A stretch of 64,000 nt of DNA from Agromyces mariniharenae (GTDB lineage: Bacteria > Actinomycetota > Actinomycetes > Actinomycetales > Microbacteriaceae). The translations under genes were made by a program, and so were the position numbers. Positions within the stretch are counted from its first letter, which is position 1. Each line of letters begins with the position of its first letter. The DNA is taken from NCBI RefSeq assembly GCF_008122505.1, contig NZ_VSSB01000001.1, positions 2,340,891-2,404,890 on the forward strand. Reading direction: 5' to 3'. Under the pieces are notes generated by a model. It made no database searches. It saw only the letters and a program-made list of their open reading frames with translations, and was not told the origin of the DNA. Positions 16,898 through 25,886 of the stretch are shown here, one piece after another.

Positions 16898-18627
16898 GCC
16901 CGTGCTCCCGCCGCCAGCTGCGACTCGACGATCTGGCGATACGTCTCGCAGGTCTCGAGCAGCTCCTCGTGGGTTCCGATGCCCACCATGCCGCCGTCGT
17001 CGAGCACGACGATGCGGTCGGCGTCGGTGATGGTCGACACGCGCTGGGCGACCACGATCTTGGTCACGTTGGGCAGCTCGCGCCACAACGCCTGCCGCAG
17101 CCTCGCGTCGGTGGTGAGGTCGAGCGCCGAGAACGAGTCGTCGAAGACGAGGATGTCGGGCTCGTGCACGATCGCCCGCGCGATGGCGAGGCGCTGGCGC
17201 TGGCCGCCGGAGACGTTCGTGCCGCCCTGCGAGATGCGTCCGTCGAGGCCGCCCTCCTTCTCGGCGACGAAGTCGCTGCCCTGGGCGATGGCGAGGGCCT
17301 CCCACAGCTCGGCATCCGTGGCATCCTCACGACCGAACCGCAGGTTCGAGGCGATCGTGCCGGCGAACAGGAACGGCCGTTGCGGCACGAGTCCGATCGT
17401 CTTCCAGAGCCGGTCGAGGTCGGCCTCGCGCACGTCGACGCCGTTCACGAGCACGGAGCCGCCGGTCACGTCGAAGAGCCGGGGGATGAGCGACACGAGC
17501 GTCGTCTTGCCGGCGCCCGTCGAGCCGACGATGGCGACGGTCTCTCCGCGGTTCGCGCGGAACGAGATGCCCTCGAGCACGGGGTGCTCGGCGCCCGGGT
17601 ACTGGAACGCGACGTCGCGGAACTCGATCGTGCCGACCTCGGGGAAGGCCGAGACCGGGTTCTCGGGACGTGCGAGCGTCGACTGGTTGTCGAGCACCTC
17701 GCCGATGCGCTCGGCCGAGACCGCGGCGCGCGGGATCATGATCGTCATGAAGGCGGCCATGAGCACGCCGCCGAGGATAATGCCGACGTACTGCATGAAG
17801 GCGAAGAGCGTGCCGATCAGCACGTCGCCCTCGTCCACCTCGATCGCGCCGAACCAGAGCACGGCGACGACGGTGACGTTGAGCACGAGCATGAAGAGCG
17901 GGAAGAGCGTGATGAACAGGGTGCCGACGCGGCGGCCGACATCCATGATGTCGGTGTTCGCCCCGCGGAAGCGCTGCTCCTCGATGCGCTCCCGCACGAA
18001 TGCGCGCACGACGCGGATGCCCGTGAGCTGCTCGCGCAGGATGCGGTTCACGTTGTCGAGCTTCTTCTGGTACGAGCGGAACAGCGGCACCATGCGGGTG
18101 ATCACGACGGCCGCGACGACCAGGATGATGAGCACCGATGTCCAGATGAGCCAGCTCAGCCCGACGTCTTGGCGCAGGGCCATGACGATGCCGCCGATGG
18201 CGAGCAGCGGCGCCTGCACGAGCATGGTCGCGCCCATCATGGCGAGCATCTGCACCTGCTGCACGTCGTTCGTGTTGCGGGTGATGAGCGAGCCCGGGCC
18301 GAACTGCGACACCTCGCGCTCGGAGAACCCGCTCACCTTGTCGAAGACGTCGTTGCGGATGTCGCGGCCGAGCTTCATCGCCGCCTTCGCCGCGAAGTAG
18401 GTCGCGATGATGGCCGCCGTGATCTGGGCGAGCGAGATCGCCAGCATGAACGCGCCGGTCGACCAGATGTACTCGGTGTCGCCCTTGCTCACCCCCTCGT
18501 CGATGATGTCGGCGTTGAGGCTGGGCAGGTAGAGCGACGCGAGCGCCGACACGAACTGGAACACCAGCACGCCGAGCAGGAGCCACCCGTATGGTCTGAG
18601 GTAGCGGATCAAGAGTTTGCCGAGCAT
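16894..18627 (-). CDS. heterodimeric ABC exporter, half with degenerate ATP site
   Basis: 577 residues from ATG 18627 with GGAGA ribosome site; translation upstream of it is Arg/Pro noise. Six membrane helices, then Walker A GSTGAGKTT near 365 and a canonical VSGGQRQRL signature. Walker B reads FDDSFSALD near 493 with Asp in place of the catalytic Glu, and the switch His is Gln (AQRVSTI near 526). Both changes mark the degenerate-site subunit of heterodimeric exporters. The overlap with the next gene implies stoichiometric synthesis. Substrate unknown. Confidence 0.92.
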   Translation of the reverse strand: MLGKLLIRYLRPYGWLLLGVLVFQFVSALASLYLPSLNADIIDEGVSKGDTEYIWSTGAFMLAISLAQITAAIIATYFAAKAAMKLGRDIRNDVFDKVSGFSEREVSQFGPGSLITRNTNDVQQVQMLAMMGATMLVQAPLLAIGGIVMALRQDVGLSWLIWTSVLIILVVAAVVITRMVPLFRSYQKKLDNVNRILREQLTGIRVVRAFVRERIEEQRFRGANTDIMDVGRRVGTLFITLFPLFMLVLNVTVVAVLWFGAIEVDEGDVLIGTLFAFMQYVGIILGGVLMAAFMTIMIPRAAVSAERIGEVLDNQSTLARPENPVSAFPEVGTIEFRDVAFQYPGAEHPVLEGISFRANRGETVAIVGSTGAGKTTLVSLIPRLFDVTGGSVLVNGVDVREADLDRLWKTIGLVPQRPFLFAGTIASNLRFGREDATDAELWEALAIAQGSDFVAEKEGGLDGRISQGGTNVSGGQRQRLAIARAIVHEPDILVFDDSFSALDLTTDARLRQALWRELPNVTKIVVAQRVSTITDADRIVVLDDGGMVGIGTHEELLETCETYRQIVESQLAAGARA

Positions 18628-18797
18628 GGTTCTCCGGGAAGGGCGGGGTGGATGGCGGGAGCGTGAGGGACCCGCGGGGGCGCGACGCCGAACCCCCGAT
18701 CGGCATCGCACCCGCTAGTCTGCATCGAACCCCGACCCTCCGACATCATCCGTCCGGCCGATATCGCTGAGAGCGCAATCATGGGCGCGATCGGGCC

Positions 18798-19484
18798 TCA
18801 GAGGACGGGGCTGGGCGCCATCCGATAGGCCGTCAGCGAGGCGATCGCGAGCCACGCCCAGCCGGCCACGACGGCGAGCCAGAGCAGTCCCACGCCGGCG
18901 GGCGCCATGGCGAGCGCCGCTCCGCCGAGGAAGCCGAGCACGATGACGGCGGCCGCGACGTACGACGTGATCGCGACGCCGCGCCGGCGCTCGCGACGGA
19001 ACCAGCCGCCCGCGACCACGGCGGCCGCGGCCAGGCTCATGAACCCGATCGCGCCCGCCACGAGGTGCAGCAGGCCGCTCACCGACGCCGTCGTGGCATC
19101 CGTGCCCCCGGGCGGGAAGCCGCCCATCGGGTCGGGCGGGAACAGCGCCGCGCCGAAGAGGCTCACGCCGTAGAGGCCGAGCAGGATGCCGGTCGCGACC
19201 CCCCGGCCGCCCGGCAGCAGCCGTGCGAAGCCCAGCGCCGCGGCGAGCACCATGAGCCCGCTGAGCACGAGGTTCAGCGCCTGGATCCAGCCGAGCGGTC
19301 CGAGCAGCAGCAGGCTCAGGGCGTGCCGCGACAGGTCGAAGCCGGGAACGAGGAGCGCCTGGGCGAGCCCGACCACGAGGTAGAAGGGTCCGGCCACGAC
19401 GCCCCAGCCGAGGAGCGACTTCGTGACGGCCCGGCCGCGATCGAACGTCGCGCGGGGCGTGGTTCCGGGGACTGCGTTCGACAT
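18798..19484 (-). CDS. DUF998 integral membrane protein
   Basis: 228 residues from ATG 19484 (AAGGTGAG ribosome site). About six hydrophobic helices; WIQALNLVLSGL and the FPPDPMGGFPPGG loop are typical of the DUF998 family of unknown function. It diverges from the TetR gene at 19613, with a palindrome between them, so it is the probable target of that regulator. An alternative start at 19535 would read through the regulator's promoter region. Confidence 0.8.
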   Translation of the reverse strand: MSNAVPGTTPRATFDRGRAVTKSLLGWGVVAGPFYLVVGLAQALLVPGFDLSRHALSLLLLGPLGWIQALNLVLSGLMVLAAALGFARLLPGGRGVATGILLGLYGVSLFGAALFPPDPMGGFPPGGTDATTASVSGLLHLVAGAIGFMSLAAAAVVAGGWFRRERRRGVAITSYVAAAVIVLGFLGGAALAMAPAGVGLLWLAVVAGWAWLAIASLTAYRMAPSPVL

Positions 19485-19558
19485 CGTGCTCACCTTGTCC
19501 GTCTTCGTTCGTGTGGTGCGAGGGGTCGTGGGCATTTTCTGCCCTCTTCGGTGTAGTA

Positions 19559-19576
19559 TTGCACCGAGTCATGCAA
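19559..19576. promoter_or_regulatory. putative TetR operator in the DUF998/TetR divergent region
   Basis: TTGCA-N8-TGCAA inverted repeat between the two divergent genes. A further GAGTGCAA element follows about 14 bases later. Location supports a regulator site; sequence alone does not prove it. Confidence 0.45.
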
Positions 19577-19612
19577 AAGTAAACGGATGAGTGCAAGAGA
19601 TTCGGAGCCGGG

Positions 19613-20272
19613 ATGAACAGCGCGACGTCGACGACCGGCCGGGCCGATTACGAGGACCCGCGCATCACGCGCTCCCGCGCGCTCATCATGGAGGCCGCCA
19701 CTCGCGTCTTCCTGCAGCGCGGCTACCCCGGCACGAGCGTCGACGACATCGCCGCCGAGGCCGGCGTCTCGAAGCGCACCGTCTACAACGTCTTCGACGA
19801 CAAGGAGCAGCTCTTCCGCGCGATCCTCGACCAGGCGATCACGACGGCCGAGCGCTACTCCCTCGCGTTCGGCGAGACCGCGGGCGGGGCCGACGACGTC
19901 GAGGCGGCGCTCACGGCGCTCGCGCGCGAGCTCGCGGCATCCGTGCTCAGCGGTCGCGTGGTGCCGCTGCGGCGGCTGCTCATCGGCGAGGCGTCGCGCT
20001 TCCCCGAGTTCGCCGCGGAGTACTACGAGCGGGCGCCCGGACGCGTGATGACGGCCGTCGCCGGCGCGCTGCGCGGCTTCGGCGAGCGCGGGCTGCTGCG
20101 CATCGACGACCCCGAGCTCGCCGCAGAGCACTTCGCCTTCCTCGCGATCGGGCCGTCGCTCGACCGGGCGCTCTTCGACCTCGAGAGCGACACGGATGCC
20201 GCGACGGCGACCCGCGCGGTCGAGCGCGCCGACCGCGGCGCCGCCGCGTTCCTCCGCGCCTACGCGGCCTGA
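19613..20272 (+). CDS. TetR/AcrR-family transcriptional regulator
   Basis: 219 residues from ATG 19613. The N-terminal helix-turn-helix is clear (DIAAEAGVSKRTVYNVFDDKEQLF, residues about 44-67), preceded by ALIMEAATRVFLQRGYPGTS. The C-terminal ligand domain resembles the TetR_C group with LRRLLIGEASRFPEFAAEYYE. It most probably represses the divergent DUF998 gene and itself. The ligand is unknown. Confidence 0.88.
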   Translation: MNSATSTTGRADYEDPRITRSRALIMEAATRVFLQRGYPGTSVDDIAAEAGVSKRTVYNVFDDKEQLFRAILDQAITTAERYSLAFGETAGGADDVEAALTALARELAASVLSGRVVPLRRLLIGEASRFPEFAAEYYERAPGRVMTAVAGALRGFGERGLLRIDDPELAAEHFAFLAIGPSLDRALFDLESDTDAATATRAVERADRGAAAFLRAYAA

Positions 20273-20310
20273 GCTGCGCGTCGCGGCCGACGCCCGCGGA
20301 GTCGTTCCGG

Positions 20311-20381
20311 ATTCAGGCATTCAGCCCGGATTCAGGCCGGTTCGTGGCATCCGCGCCTGAATCCGCGCCGATCGCCTGAAT
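20311..20381. repeat. intergenic palindromic repeat, copy A (19-nt period family)
   Basis: Left arm ATTCAGG, second ATTCAGG 19 nt later; right arm two CCTGAAT units also 19 nt apart; the loop carries GGCATCCG. The arms pair over 26 nt with mismatches only in the middle. It lies between the TetR stop and aidB. Five related elements follow in the window. Confidence 0.85.
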
Positions 20382-20452
20382 CGCGCCGGGGCGCGAGCGG
20401 GAGGGGTGGCGAGGGCGGTCCGTGAGACCAGAATGGACCGCGGAGGTCGACG

Positions 20453-22156
20453 ATGAGCACGCACGAGGTCCTGAACCAGGCACCGGCCCGTGAGGGCGTC
20501 GACGAGTTCGCGGCGAACGTGCCGCTCGTCGAGGCCGTCGCGCGCTGGGGGCGCGGGGGGTCGCAGACGGGCGGCGGCTCGCCCGCGCCCGATTCGCCCG
20601 ACGCCGACGGCATCGACGCGGCATCCGTGCTGCACGACCTCGGACGGCACGTCGGCTCGGCCGCCTTCCAGCGCGACGCGGAGCGGGCGAACACCCAACC
20701 GCCGGTGCTGCACACGCACGACCGGTGGGGCGACCGCATCGACGAGGTCGAGTACGACGACGCGTACCACCGCATCATGGCCGCGGCGGTGGGCGCCGGC
20801 GCGCACACGTCGGCGTGGGCCGAGCCGGGTCCGGGCGCGAACGTCGAGCGCGCGGCGGCGTTCTTCCTGCTCGCGCAGGTCGAGCCCGGGCACGCGTGCC
20901 CGGTGTCGATGACGCACGCCGCCGTGCCGACGCTCGAGCTCGCGGCATCCGGGCTCGCGCGCGACTGGATGCCGCGGCTGCTGAGCCGGGAGTACGAGCC
21001 GGGGCTGGGCGGGTCGGGGGTCGCCAAGCGGTCGGCGCTCGTCGGCATGGCGATGACCGAGAAGCAGGGCGGATCGGACGTGCGTGCGAACACGACGCGC
21101 GCCGAGCCGACCGGATCCGACGGGCCGTGGGGCCGCGAGTTCCGGCTGACGGGCCACAAGTGGTTCTGCAGCGCGCCGATGAGCGACGCGTTCCTCGTGC
21201 TCGCGCAGGCGCCCGGCGGGCTCAGCTGCTTCTTCGTGCCGCGCGTGCTGCCCGACGGCTCGCGCAACGTGTTCCGCATCCAGCGCCTGAAGGACAAGCT
21301 CGGAAACCGGTCGAACGCGTCGAGCGAGATCGAGCTCGACGGCACGGCGGCGTGGCTCGTCGGCGACGAGGGCCGCGGCGTCGCGACGATCGTGCAGATG
21401 GTCACCCGCACGCGACTCGACTGCGTCATCGGCACGGCCGCGGGGATGCGCCAGGCGGTCGCCGAGGCTTCGTGGCACGTGCGACACCGTCGCGCGTTCG
21501 GCGAGCTCCTCGTCGACCAGCCCGCGATGCAGGCGGTCGTGGCCGACCTCGCGCTCGAGTCCGAGGCCGCGACGGTCACGGCGATGCGGCTCGCGCGCGC
21601 CTACGACGATGATGCGGATGCTTCGGAGCAGGCGTTCCGGCGCCTCGCCACGGCCGTGTCGAAGTACTGGGTCTGCAAGCGCGGCCCCGGTCATGCGCAT
21701 GAAGCCCTCGAGTGCCTCGGCGGCAACGGCTACACGGAGGCGTTCCCGCTCGCCCGGCGCTACCGCGAGCAGCCGCTGCTCGCCATCTGGGAGGGCTCGG
21801 GCAACGTCATCGCGCTCGACGTGCTGCGGGTGCTGGCCCGCGAGCCCGAGGCGTTCGACGCGTTCTTCGCCGTGGTCGCCGACGCGACGGGGGAGCACGC
21901 CGCGCTCGACCTCGAGGTCGCCGAGGCGCAGGCGGTCGTGCTCGAGGTGTCGCGGGATCCCGCGAGCGGCGCCGTGCGCGCCCGGGAGCTCACCGAGCGG
22001 CTCGCGCTCGTGCTGCAGGCGTCGCTGCTCGTGCAGCACGCGCCGGCCGCCGTCGCCGACGCGTTCGTGCGCTCGCGGATCGAGGGCGACGGCGGCACCA
22101 TGTACGGCGCGCTGCCGCCCGGCCTCGACACGGCCGCGATCCTCGCGCGGGCGTAG
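20453..22156 (+). CDS. aidB: AidB-like acyl-CoA dehydrogenase family flavoprotein
   Basis: 567 residues from ATG 20453 (GGAGG ribosome site). The opening LNQAP, long N-terminal domain, GMAMTEKQGGSDVRAN flavin-site motif, ECLGGNGYTEAFPLARRYREQPLLAIWEGSGNV and a C-terminal helical extension are diagnostic of AidB rather than of ordinary acyl-CoA dehydrogenases. E. coli AidB binds FAD and DNA and is induced by alkylating agents to protect DNA. The position of the C-terminal DNA-binding domain agrees in length (E. coli 541 residues). No operon partner; a palindromic repeat lies just upstream. Confidence 0.85.
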   Translation: MSTHEVLNQAPAREGVDEFAANVPLVEAVARWGRGGSQTGGGSPAPDSPDADGIDAASVLHDLGRHVGSAAFQRDAERANTQPPVLHTHDRWGDRIDEVEYDDAYHRIMAAAVGAGAHTSAWAEPGPGANVERAAAFFLLAQVEPGHACPVSMTHAAVPTLELAASGLARDWMPRLLSREYEPGLGGSGVAKRSALVGMAMTEKQGGSDVRANTTRAEPTGSDGPWGREFRLTGHKWFCSAPMSDAFLVLAQAPGGLSCFFVPRVLPDGSRNVFRIQRLKDKLGNRSNASSEIELDGTAAWLVGDEGRGVATIVQMVTRTRLDCVIGTAAGMRQAVAEASWHVRHRRAFGELLVDQPAMQAVVADLALESEAATVTAMRLARAYDDDADASEQAFRRLATAVSKYWVCKRGPGHAHEALECLGGNGYTEAFPLARRYREQPLLAIWEGSGNVIALDVLRVLAREPEAFDAFFAVVADATGEHAALDLEVAEAQAVVLEVSRDPASGAVRARELTERLALVLQASLLVQHAPAAVADAFVRSRIEGDGGTMYGALPPGLDTAAILARA

Positions 22157-22186
22157 GTCGCGAGCCTGCGCGGGCGCTCCCTCGCC

Positions 22187-22771
22187 TCAGCTCCGGATCG
22201 GCACGTACCGCGCGACCGTCACGCCCTTCGGAGTCGTCGTACTGTGCGTGAGCTCCATCGGCTGGTGCGTGGAGCCGAACAGCTTCGTGCCGGTGCCGAG
22301 CACGAGGGGGTGGATCACGAGCACGTACTCGTCGATCAGGTGCGCCGCCGCGAGCGACCGCACGACCATGCCGCTGCCGAGGATCGAGAGGTCGGGGCCA
22401 TCGCCGTGCTTCAGCGTGGCCACCGTCTTGATCGCGTCGCCGGCGAGGAGCGTCGAGTTCTCCCACTCGAGCCGGGTCGCCGCGTTCCGCGACACCACGA
22501 ACTTCTCGACGCGGTTCAGGTACTCGGTGTACGGGTTGCCGTCGGCCTGGTGCGGCCAGAACGCCGCCATGCTGCGGTACGTGCGGTGCCCGAACAGCAT
22601 CGCGCCGTCGGCGCCCATGCCGACGGCCATCTCGGCCGCCAGCGCGTCGTCGCTCCCCGCGATGGCCCATCCCCCGTACGGGAACTCGCCGCGGGTGTCC
22701 TCCTCACGCGACGCCGGCGCCTGCATGACGCCGTCGAGGGAGATGTTCTCGGTCACGGTGATCCTGCGCAT
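22187..22771 (-). CDS. dihydrofolate-reductase-fold (RibD C-terminal like) reductase
   Basis: 194 residues. Start ATG 22771 lies nine bases behind GGAGG; an ATG three codons earlier is too close to that site. MRRITVTENISLDGVMQAP, GHRTYRSMAAFWP, ILGSGMVVRSL and LVIHPLVLGTGTKLF are typical of the YyaP/YwjB-type DHFR-fold proteins, presumed NADPH-dependent reductases of unknown substrate. It converges with aidB. Confidence 0.85.
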   Translation of the reverse strand: MRRITVTENISLDGVMQAPASREEDTRGEFPYGGWAIAGSDDALAAEMAVGMGADGAMLFGHRTYRSMAAFWPHQADGNPYTEYLNRVEKFVVSRNAATRLEWENSTLLAGDAIKTVATLKHGDGPDLSILGSGMVVRSLAAAHLIDEYVLVIHPLVLGTGTKLFGSTHQPMELTHSTTTPKGVTVARYVPIRS

Positions 22772-22834
22772 GCGGCCCATCCTCCGCCCGGATGCCGCGC
22801 GCCGCCAGTGTCGGGCTCTGCGTGCCGCGCATGG

Positions 22835-22891
22835 CGAGAGTGCTCGAATGGTCGGTATCCGACGCCGGAAGCGACCGTTCGAGCACTCTCG
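22835..22891. repeat. long 20-bp stem inverted repeat
   Basis: Arms CGAGAGTGCTCGAATGGTCG and its complement with one G-T pair, 17-base loop. It lies between the Nudix stop (22918) and the reductase start (22771), both on the minus strand. It could end Nudix transcription, but there is no U-run. Confidence 0.75.
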
Positions 22892-22917
22892 AGAAGATGG
22901 GGGCGAGGCGAGCGGGA

Positions 22918-23376
22918 TCAGCCCGCGAGCAGCCGCTCGAGCGCCGCGAGCGCCGGGCGCTGGCCCTTCACGAGGCGGTCGAGCGCCTCGTCGGGGGTGA
23001 ACCAGGCCGCGGCATCCAGCTCGGGGAACGACTGGCGCCGCCCTGACCGGGGCGGCCACTCGATCTCGAACAGGTTGCTGCGCACGTCGTCGGGGTCGAA
23101 GTCGGACTCGCCCGCGAACACGTGCACCACCTTGCCCGAGGAGTAGCGGAACGCGCCGAGCTCCCGGTACTCGACATCGGGCGCGGGCCGGCCCACCTCC
23201 TCGGCGAACTCGCGCAGCGCGGCGGCGAGCGGCGTCTCGTCGGTGAAGGTGCCCTTGGGGATCGACCAGGCCGACGCATCCTTGCCGCGCCAGAACGGCC
23301 CGCCCATGTGCCCGAGGAACACCTCGAGCCCCGGCTGCCGCCGGTAGAGCAGGATGCCCGCGCTGGTCTCCGCCAT
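22918..23376 (-). CDS. Nudix hydrolase
   Basis: 152 residues from ATG 23376, apparently leaderless (TAGCGT six bases upstream). The Nudix box is GTFTDETPLAAALREFAEEVG: E-x7-REFAEEVG is intact, while the spacing from the first Gly to the first Glu is four residues instead of the usual five. AGILLYRR and WSIPKG place it with ADP-ribose/diadenosine-type or uncharacterised housekeeping Nudix proteins. It follows the GlcNAc-kinase-like gene by 26 bases on the same strand. Confidence 0.88.
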   Translation of the reverse strand: MAETSAGILLYRRQPGLEVFLGHMGGPFWRGKDASAWSIPKGTFTDETPLAAALREFAEEVGRPAPDVEYRELGAFRYSSGKVVHVFAGESDFDPDDVRSNLFEIEWPPRSGRRQSFPELDAAAWFTPDEALDRLVKGQRPALAALERLLAG

Positions 23377-23402
23377 GCGGACACGCTACCCCCGCCGCGC
23401 GC

Positions 23403-24416
23403 TCAGCCGCGCCAGACGAACGGCGGATGCCCCGTCGGCGCCTCGCCCGCCGCGACGAGCCGCGCGAGCCGCACGGCCCCGTCGAGCGGCGTCCCAGCGG
23501 CCGCGACGAGCGTCGCGGCGGGGGCGAGCCGACCGAACTCGGCCGCGAACGACTCGGCAAACGCGCCGCCCGCCGCGAACACCCCACCCGTCCCGGCCGC
23601 GAGCGGTGGCACTTCGGGGTCGAGCGCGGCGGCGAGCGTGGCCGCGACCTCGGTGCCGGCCCGCCGCATGATGTCGGATGCCACGGCGTCCCCGGATGCC
23701 GCGAGCCCCGCGACATCCGCCGCGAACCCGGCGAGCAGGCCCGCACGGTCGGGCCGCGTGAGCAGCTGCCCGGGCCAGGACGGCGCCGCGCCGAACCGCG
23801 CCACGGCCGCCTCGAGGAGCGCCGCGGCATCCGTCGTCACGCCGTCGTGCGTGCGGATCGCCGCCTTGAGCGCCTCGATGCCGATCCACGCGCCGGAGCC
23901 GCGGTCGTCGAACAGGTGGCCCCAGCCGCCGACGCGCTTCCAGCGGTCGCGCAGGTCGGTGCCGATCGCGATCGCGCCCGTGCCCACGGCGACGACCGCG
24001 CCGCCGCGTCCGCCGAGGACGCCGAGGTGCGCGGTGACCGCGTCGATCGCGAGCGCGACGGGCGCGCCGGCGGCATGTGCGAGCCGAGCGGCCGCATCGT
24101 CGGGGGAGCCGACGAGGGAGGCGAGGCCGGTGGCGCCGACGCCGACGCCGGTGAGCGCGGCATCGGGCCACGTGGTTCGCACGTCGGCGATGAGGGCTAC
24201 GGCGACGTCGACGGTGCTCGATCCGCCGGATGCCACGGCGACCCGGCCGCCCTCGAGCACGCGCCGCTCGGCGCCCACGGGTGCGCCCGCCGCGCCGGAC
24301 CCTGCGAGCGGCTCGAGCGCCGCGCGCGATCCCGTGCCGCCGACGTCGATGCCGAGCACCCAGCGTGCGGCGCCGGACTCGCCGGACTCCCAGCCGCGCG
24401 ATGCGACACTCTTCAC
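23403..24416 (-). CDS. BadF/BadG-family ATPase, N-acetylglucosamine kinase-like
   Basis: 337 residues from GTG 24416, leaderless-looking (TAGGCT six bases upstream). ASKHA-fold signatures: phosphate-1 loop LGIDVGGTGSRAAL near residue 21, AVVAVGTGAIAIG, WGHLFDDRGSGAWIG and C-terminal AAGGAFAE. The GWGxxxDDxGSGxW motif is that of eukaryotic-type N-acetylglucosamine kinases, so phosphorylation of GlcNAc or a similar amino sugar is the best guess. It diverges from the muropeptide-recycling operon, whose NagZ-like enzyme would release GlcNAc needing exactly this step. Confidence 0.8.
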   Translation of the reverse strand: MKSVASRGWESGESGAARWVLGIDVGGTGSRAALEPLAGSGAAGAPVGAERRVLEGGRVAVASGGSSTVDVAVALIADVRTTWPDAALTGVGVGATGLASLVGSPDDAAARLAHAAGAPVALAIDAVTAHLGVLGGRGGAVVAVGTGAIAIGTDLRDRWKRVGGWGHLFDDRGSGAWIGIEALKAAIRTHDGVTTDAAALLEAAVARFGAAPSWPGQLLTRPDRAGLLAGFAADVAGLAASGDAVASDIMRRAGTEVAATLAAALDPEVPPLAAGTGGVFAAGGAFAESFAAEFGRLAPAATLVAAAGTPLDGAVRLARLVAAGEAPTGHPPFVWRG

Positions 24417-24496
24417 GGCCCGAGCCTACGGCCGGGGCATCCGACGCGCCCTCGTGAGGTCGCAGGTTTCCGGAAGATCACGATTTCGGAAATAAC

Positions 24497-24525
24497 TTGC
24501 AAACATTGCATCGCTCACGAATACT
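24497..24525 (+). promoter_or_regulatory. promoter of the amino-sugar recycling operon
   Basis: TTGCAA (24497-24502), 17-base spacer, AATACT (24520-24525), about 65 bases before the SBP start. The stretch is clearly AT-richer than its surroundings. TTGCA recurs within the spacer, which may be part of an operator. Confidence 0.55.
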
Positions 24526-24589
24526 ACTTCCCAGTGTCACATTCCGGGCGCGTGTCGCGCCATCGAGATTTCCAATGAAGGAGGCATCC

Positions 24590-25882
24590 ATGAAGAAGCG
24601 CTTGCTGCCCGTCGCCGTGCTCGCCACGGCCGCGTTCGGGCTCACCGCGTGTGCGGGCGGGTCGAACAGTGGAGACGGCGGTGACGTCAGCGCCGAGGGC
24701 GAGACCCTCAACGTCTGGATCATGGAGGGCACGAACCCCGACTCCGACGCGTTCTTCGACGAGGTGGGCGAGGCGTTCACCGAGGAGACCGGCGCGGAGC
24801 TCAACGTCGAGTTCGTGCAGTGGGCGGACGCCCACGACCGGTTCGTGACGTCGATCGCCGGCGGCACGACCCCCGACGTCGCCGAGACCGGCACCACCTG
24901 GACCGCGGAGTTCGCCGACGCCGGCGCGCTCGCCCCCATCGGCGACTACGTCGACGACGAGGGCCTGGGCGACGACCTCGTCGAGGGCCTCGTGACCTCG
25001 GGCACCTACGACGACGAGCTCTACGGCATGCCCTGGTACGCCGGCGTGCGCTCGCTCGTGTACCGCTCCGACATCTTCGAGGAGCTCGGCCTCGAGGCGC
25101 CGACCAGCTGGGACGAGATCGTCGCGGCGGGCGAGGCCATCAAGGCCGCCCACCCCGAGATGATGGCGTTCGCGGTCCCCGGCGACGCCGAGTTCGGCGT
25201 GTACCCGTGGGTCTGGGGCGCCGGCGGCGAGGTCTCCGTCCAGGAGGGCGACGAGTGGGTCTCGGGGCTCGACAGCGCCGAGTCGCAGGAGGGCATCCAG
25301 TTCTACACCGACCTCGCGCTGAAGCACGGCTTCTCGTCGGCCGGTGCGACCACGTGGAAGGAGACGGACGTCCTCGACAACTTCTCGCAGGGCAACGTCG
25401 CCATGGCGCTCATGGGCTCGTGGACGCCCGCCGCGATCGTCGAGAAGAACGCCGAGCTCGAGGGCAAGTTCGCCGCCACCCCGATCCCCGGCAAGGACGG
25501 CGGCATCGCCCCTTCGGTCTTGGGCGGCTCGCACCTCAGCATGTTCAACACCGCGAAGAACCCCGAGCTCGCGTGGGAGTTCATCAAGCTCATGACCACC
25601 GGTGAGTTCGCCGAGCAGTGGGGCGAGCAGTCGGGCTACTTCCCGGGCCAGCAGTCGCTCCTCGCCGAGACCATGGAGTCGGACGACCCGCTGGTCGCAC
25701 CCTTCGCCACGCAGCTCGTCGACGGCGGCGGCACCGTGCCGGTGACGCCGAAGTTCGGCGCCGTGCAGGCGAAGAAGACCACGAACACCGCCATCCAGGC
25801 GATCCTCTCCGGGCAGAAGACGGTCGAGCAGGCCACGTCCGACGCCGCAGCGGAGATGAACGAGATCATGAACGGCAACTGA
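24590..25882 (+). CDS. sugar ABC transporter substrate-binding lipoprotein
   Basis: 430 residues from ATG 24590, chosen for the AAGGAGG site eight bases upstream. The N-terminus is a lipoprotein signal (KKR, hydrophobic core, lipobox LTAC with Cys about residue 21), so it is anchored outside the membrane. The rest is a family-1 carbohydrate-binding protein (TLNVWIMEGTNPDSDAFFDE, GTTPDVAETGTTW, FSQGNVAMALMGSW). First gene of a seven-gene operon with two permeases, NagZ-like, AnmK, MurQ and MurR, so it most likely captures GlcNAc-anhydroMurNAc, anhydroMurNAc or a related amino sugar. Confidence 0.9.
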   Translation: MKKRLLPVAVLATAAFGLTACAGGSNSGDGGDVSAEGETLNVWIMEGTNPDSDAFFDEVGEAFTEETGAELNVEFVQWADAHDRFVTSIAGGTTPDVAETGTTWTAEFADAGALAPIGDYVDDEGLGDDLVEGLVTSGTYDDELYGMPWYAGVRSLVYRSDIFEELGLEAPTSWDEIVAAGEAIKAAHPEMMAFAVPGDAEFGVYPWVWGAGGEVSVQEGDEWVSGLDSAESQEGIQFYTDLALKHGFSSAGATTWKETDVLDNFSQGNVAMALMGSWTPAAIVEKNAELEGKFAATPIPGKDGGIAPSVLGGSHLSMFNTAKNPELAWEFIKLMTTGEFAEQWGEQSGYFPGQQSLLAETMESDDPLVAPFATQLVDGGGTVPVTPKFGAVQAKKTTNTAIQAILSGQKTVEQATSDAAAEMNEIMNGN

Positions 25883-25886
25883 GTCC

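Noticed and set aside
23403..24416. ROK-family sugar kinase
   Set aside because: No CxCGxxGC zinc motif; the GWGHLFDDRGSGAW block fits the BadF/NAGK group instead.
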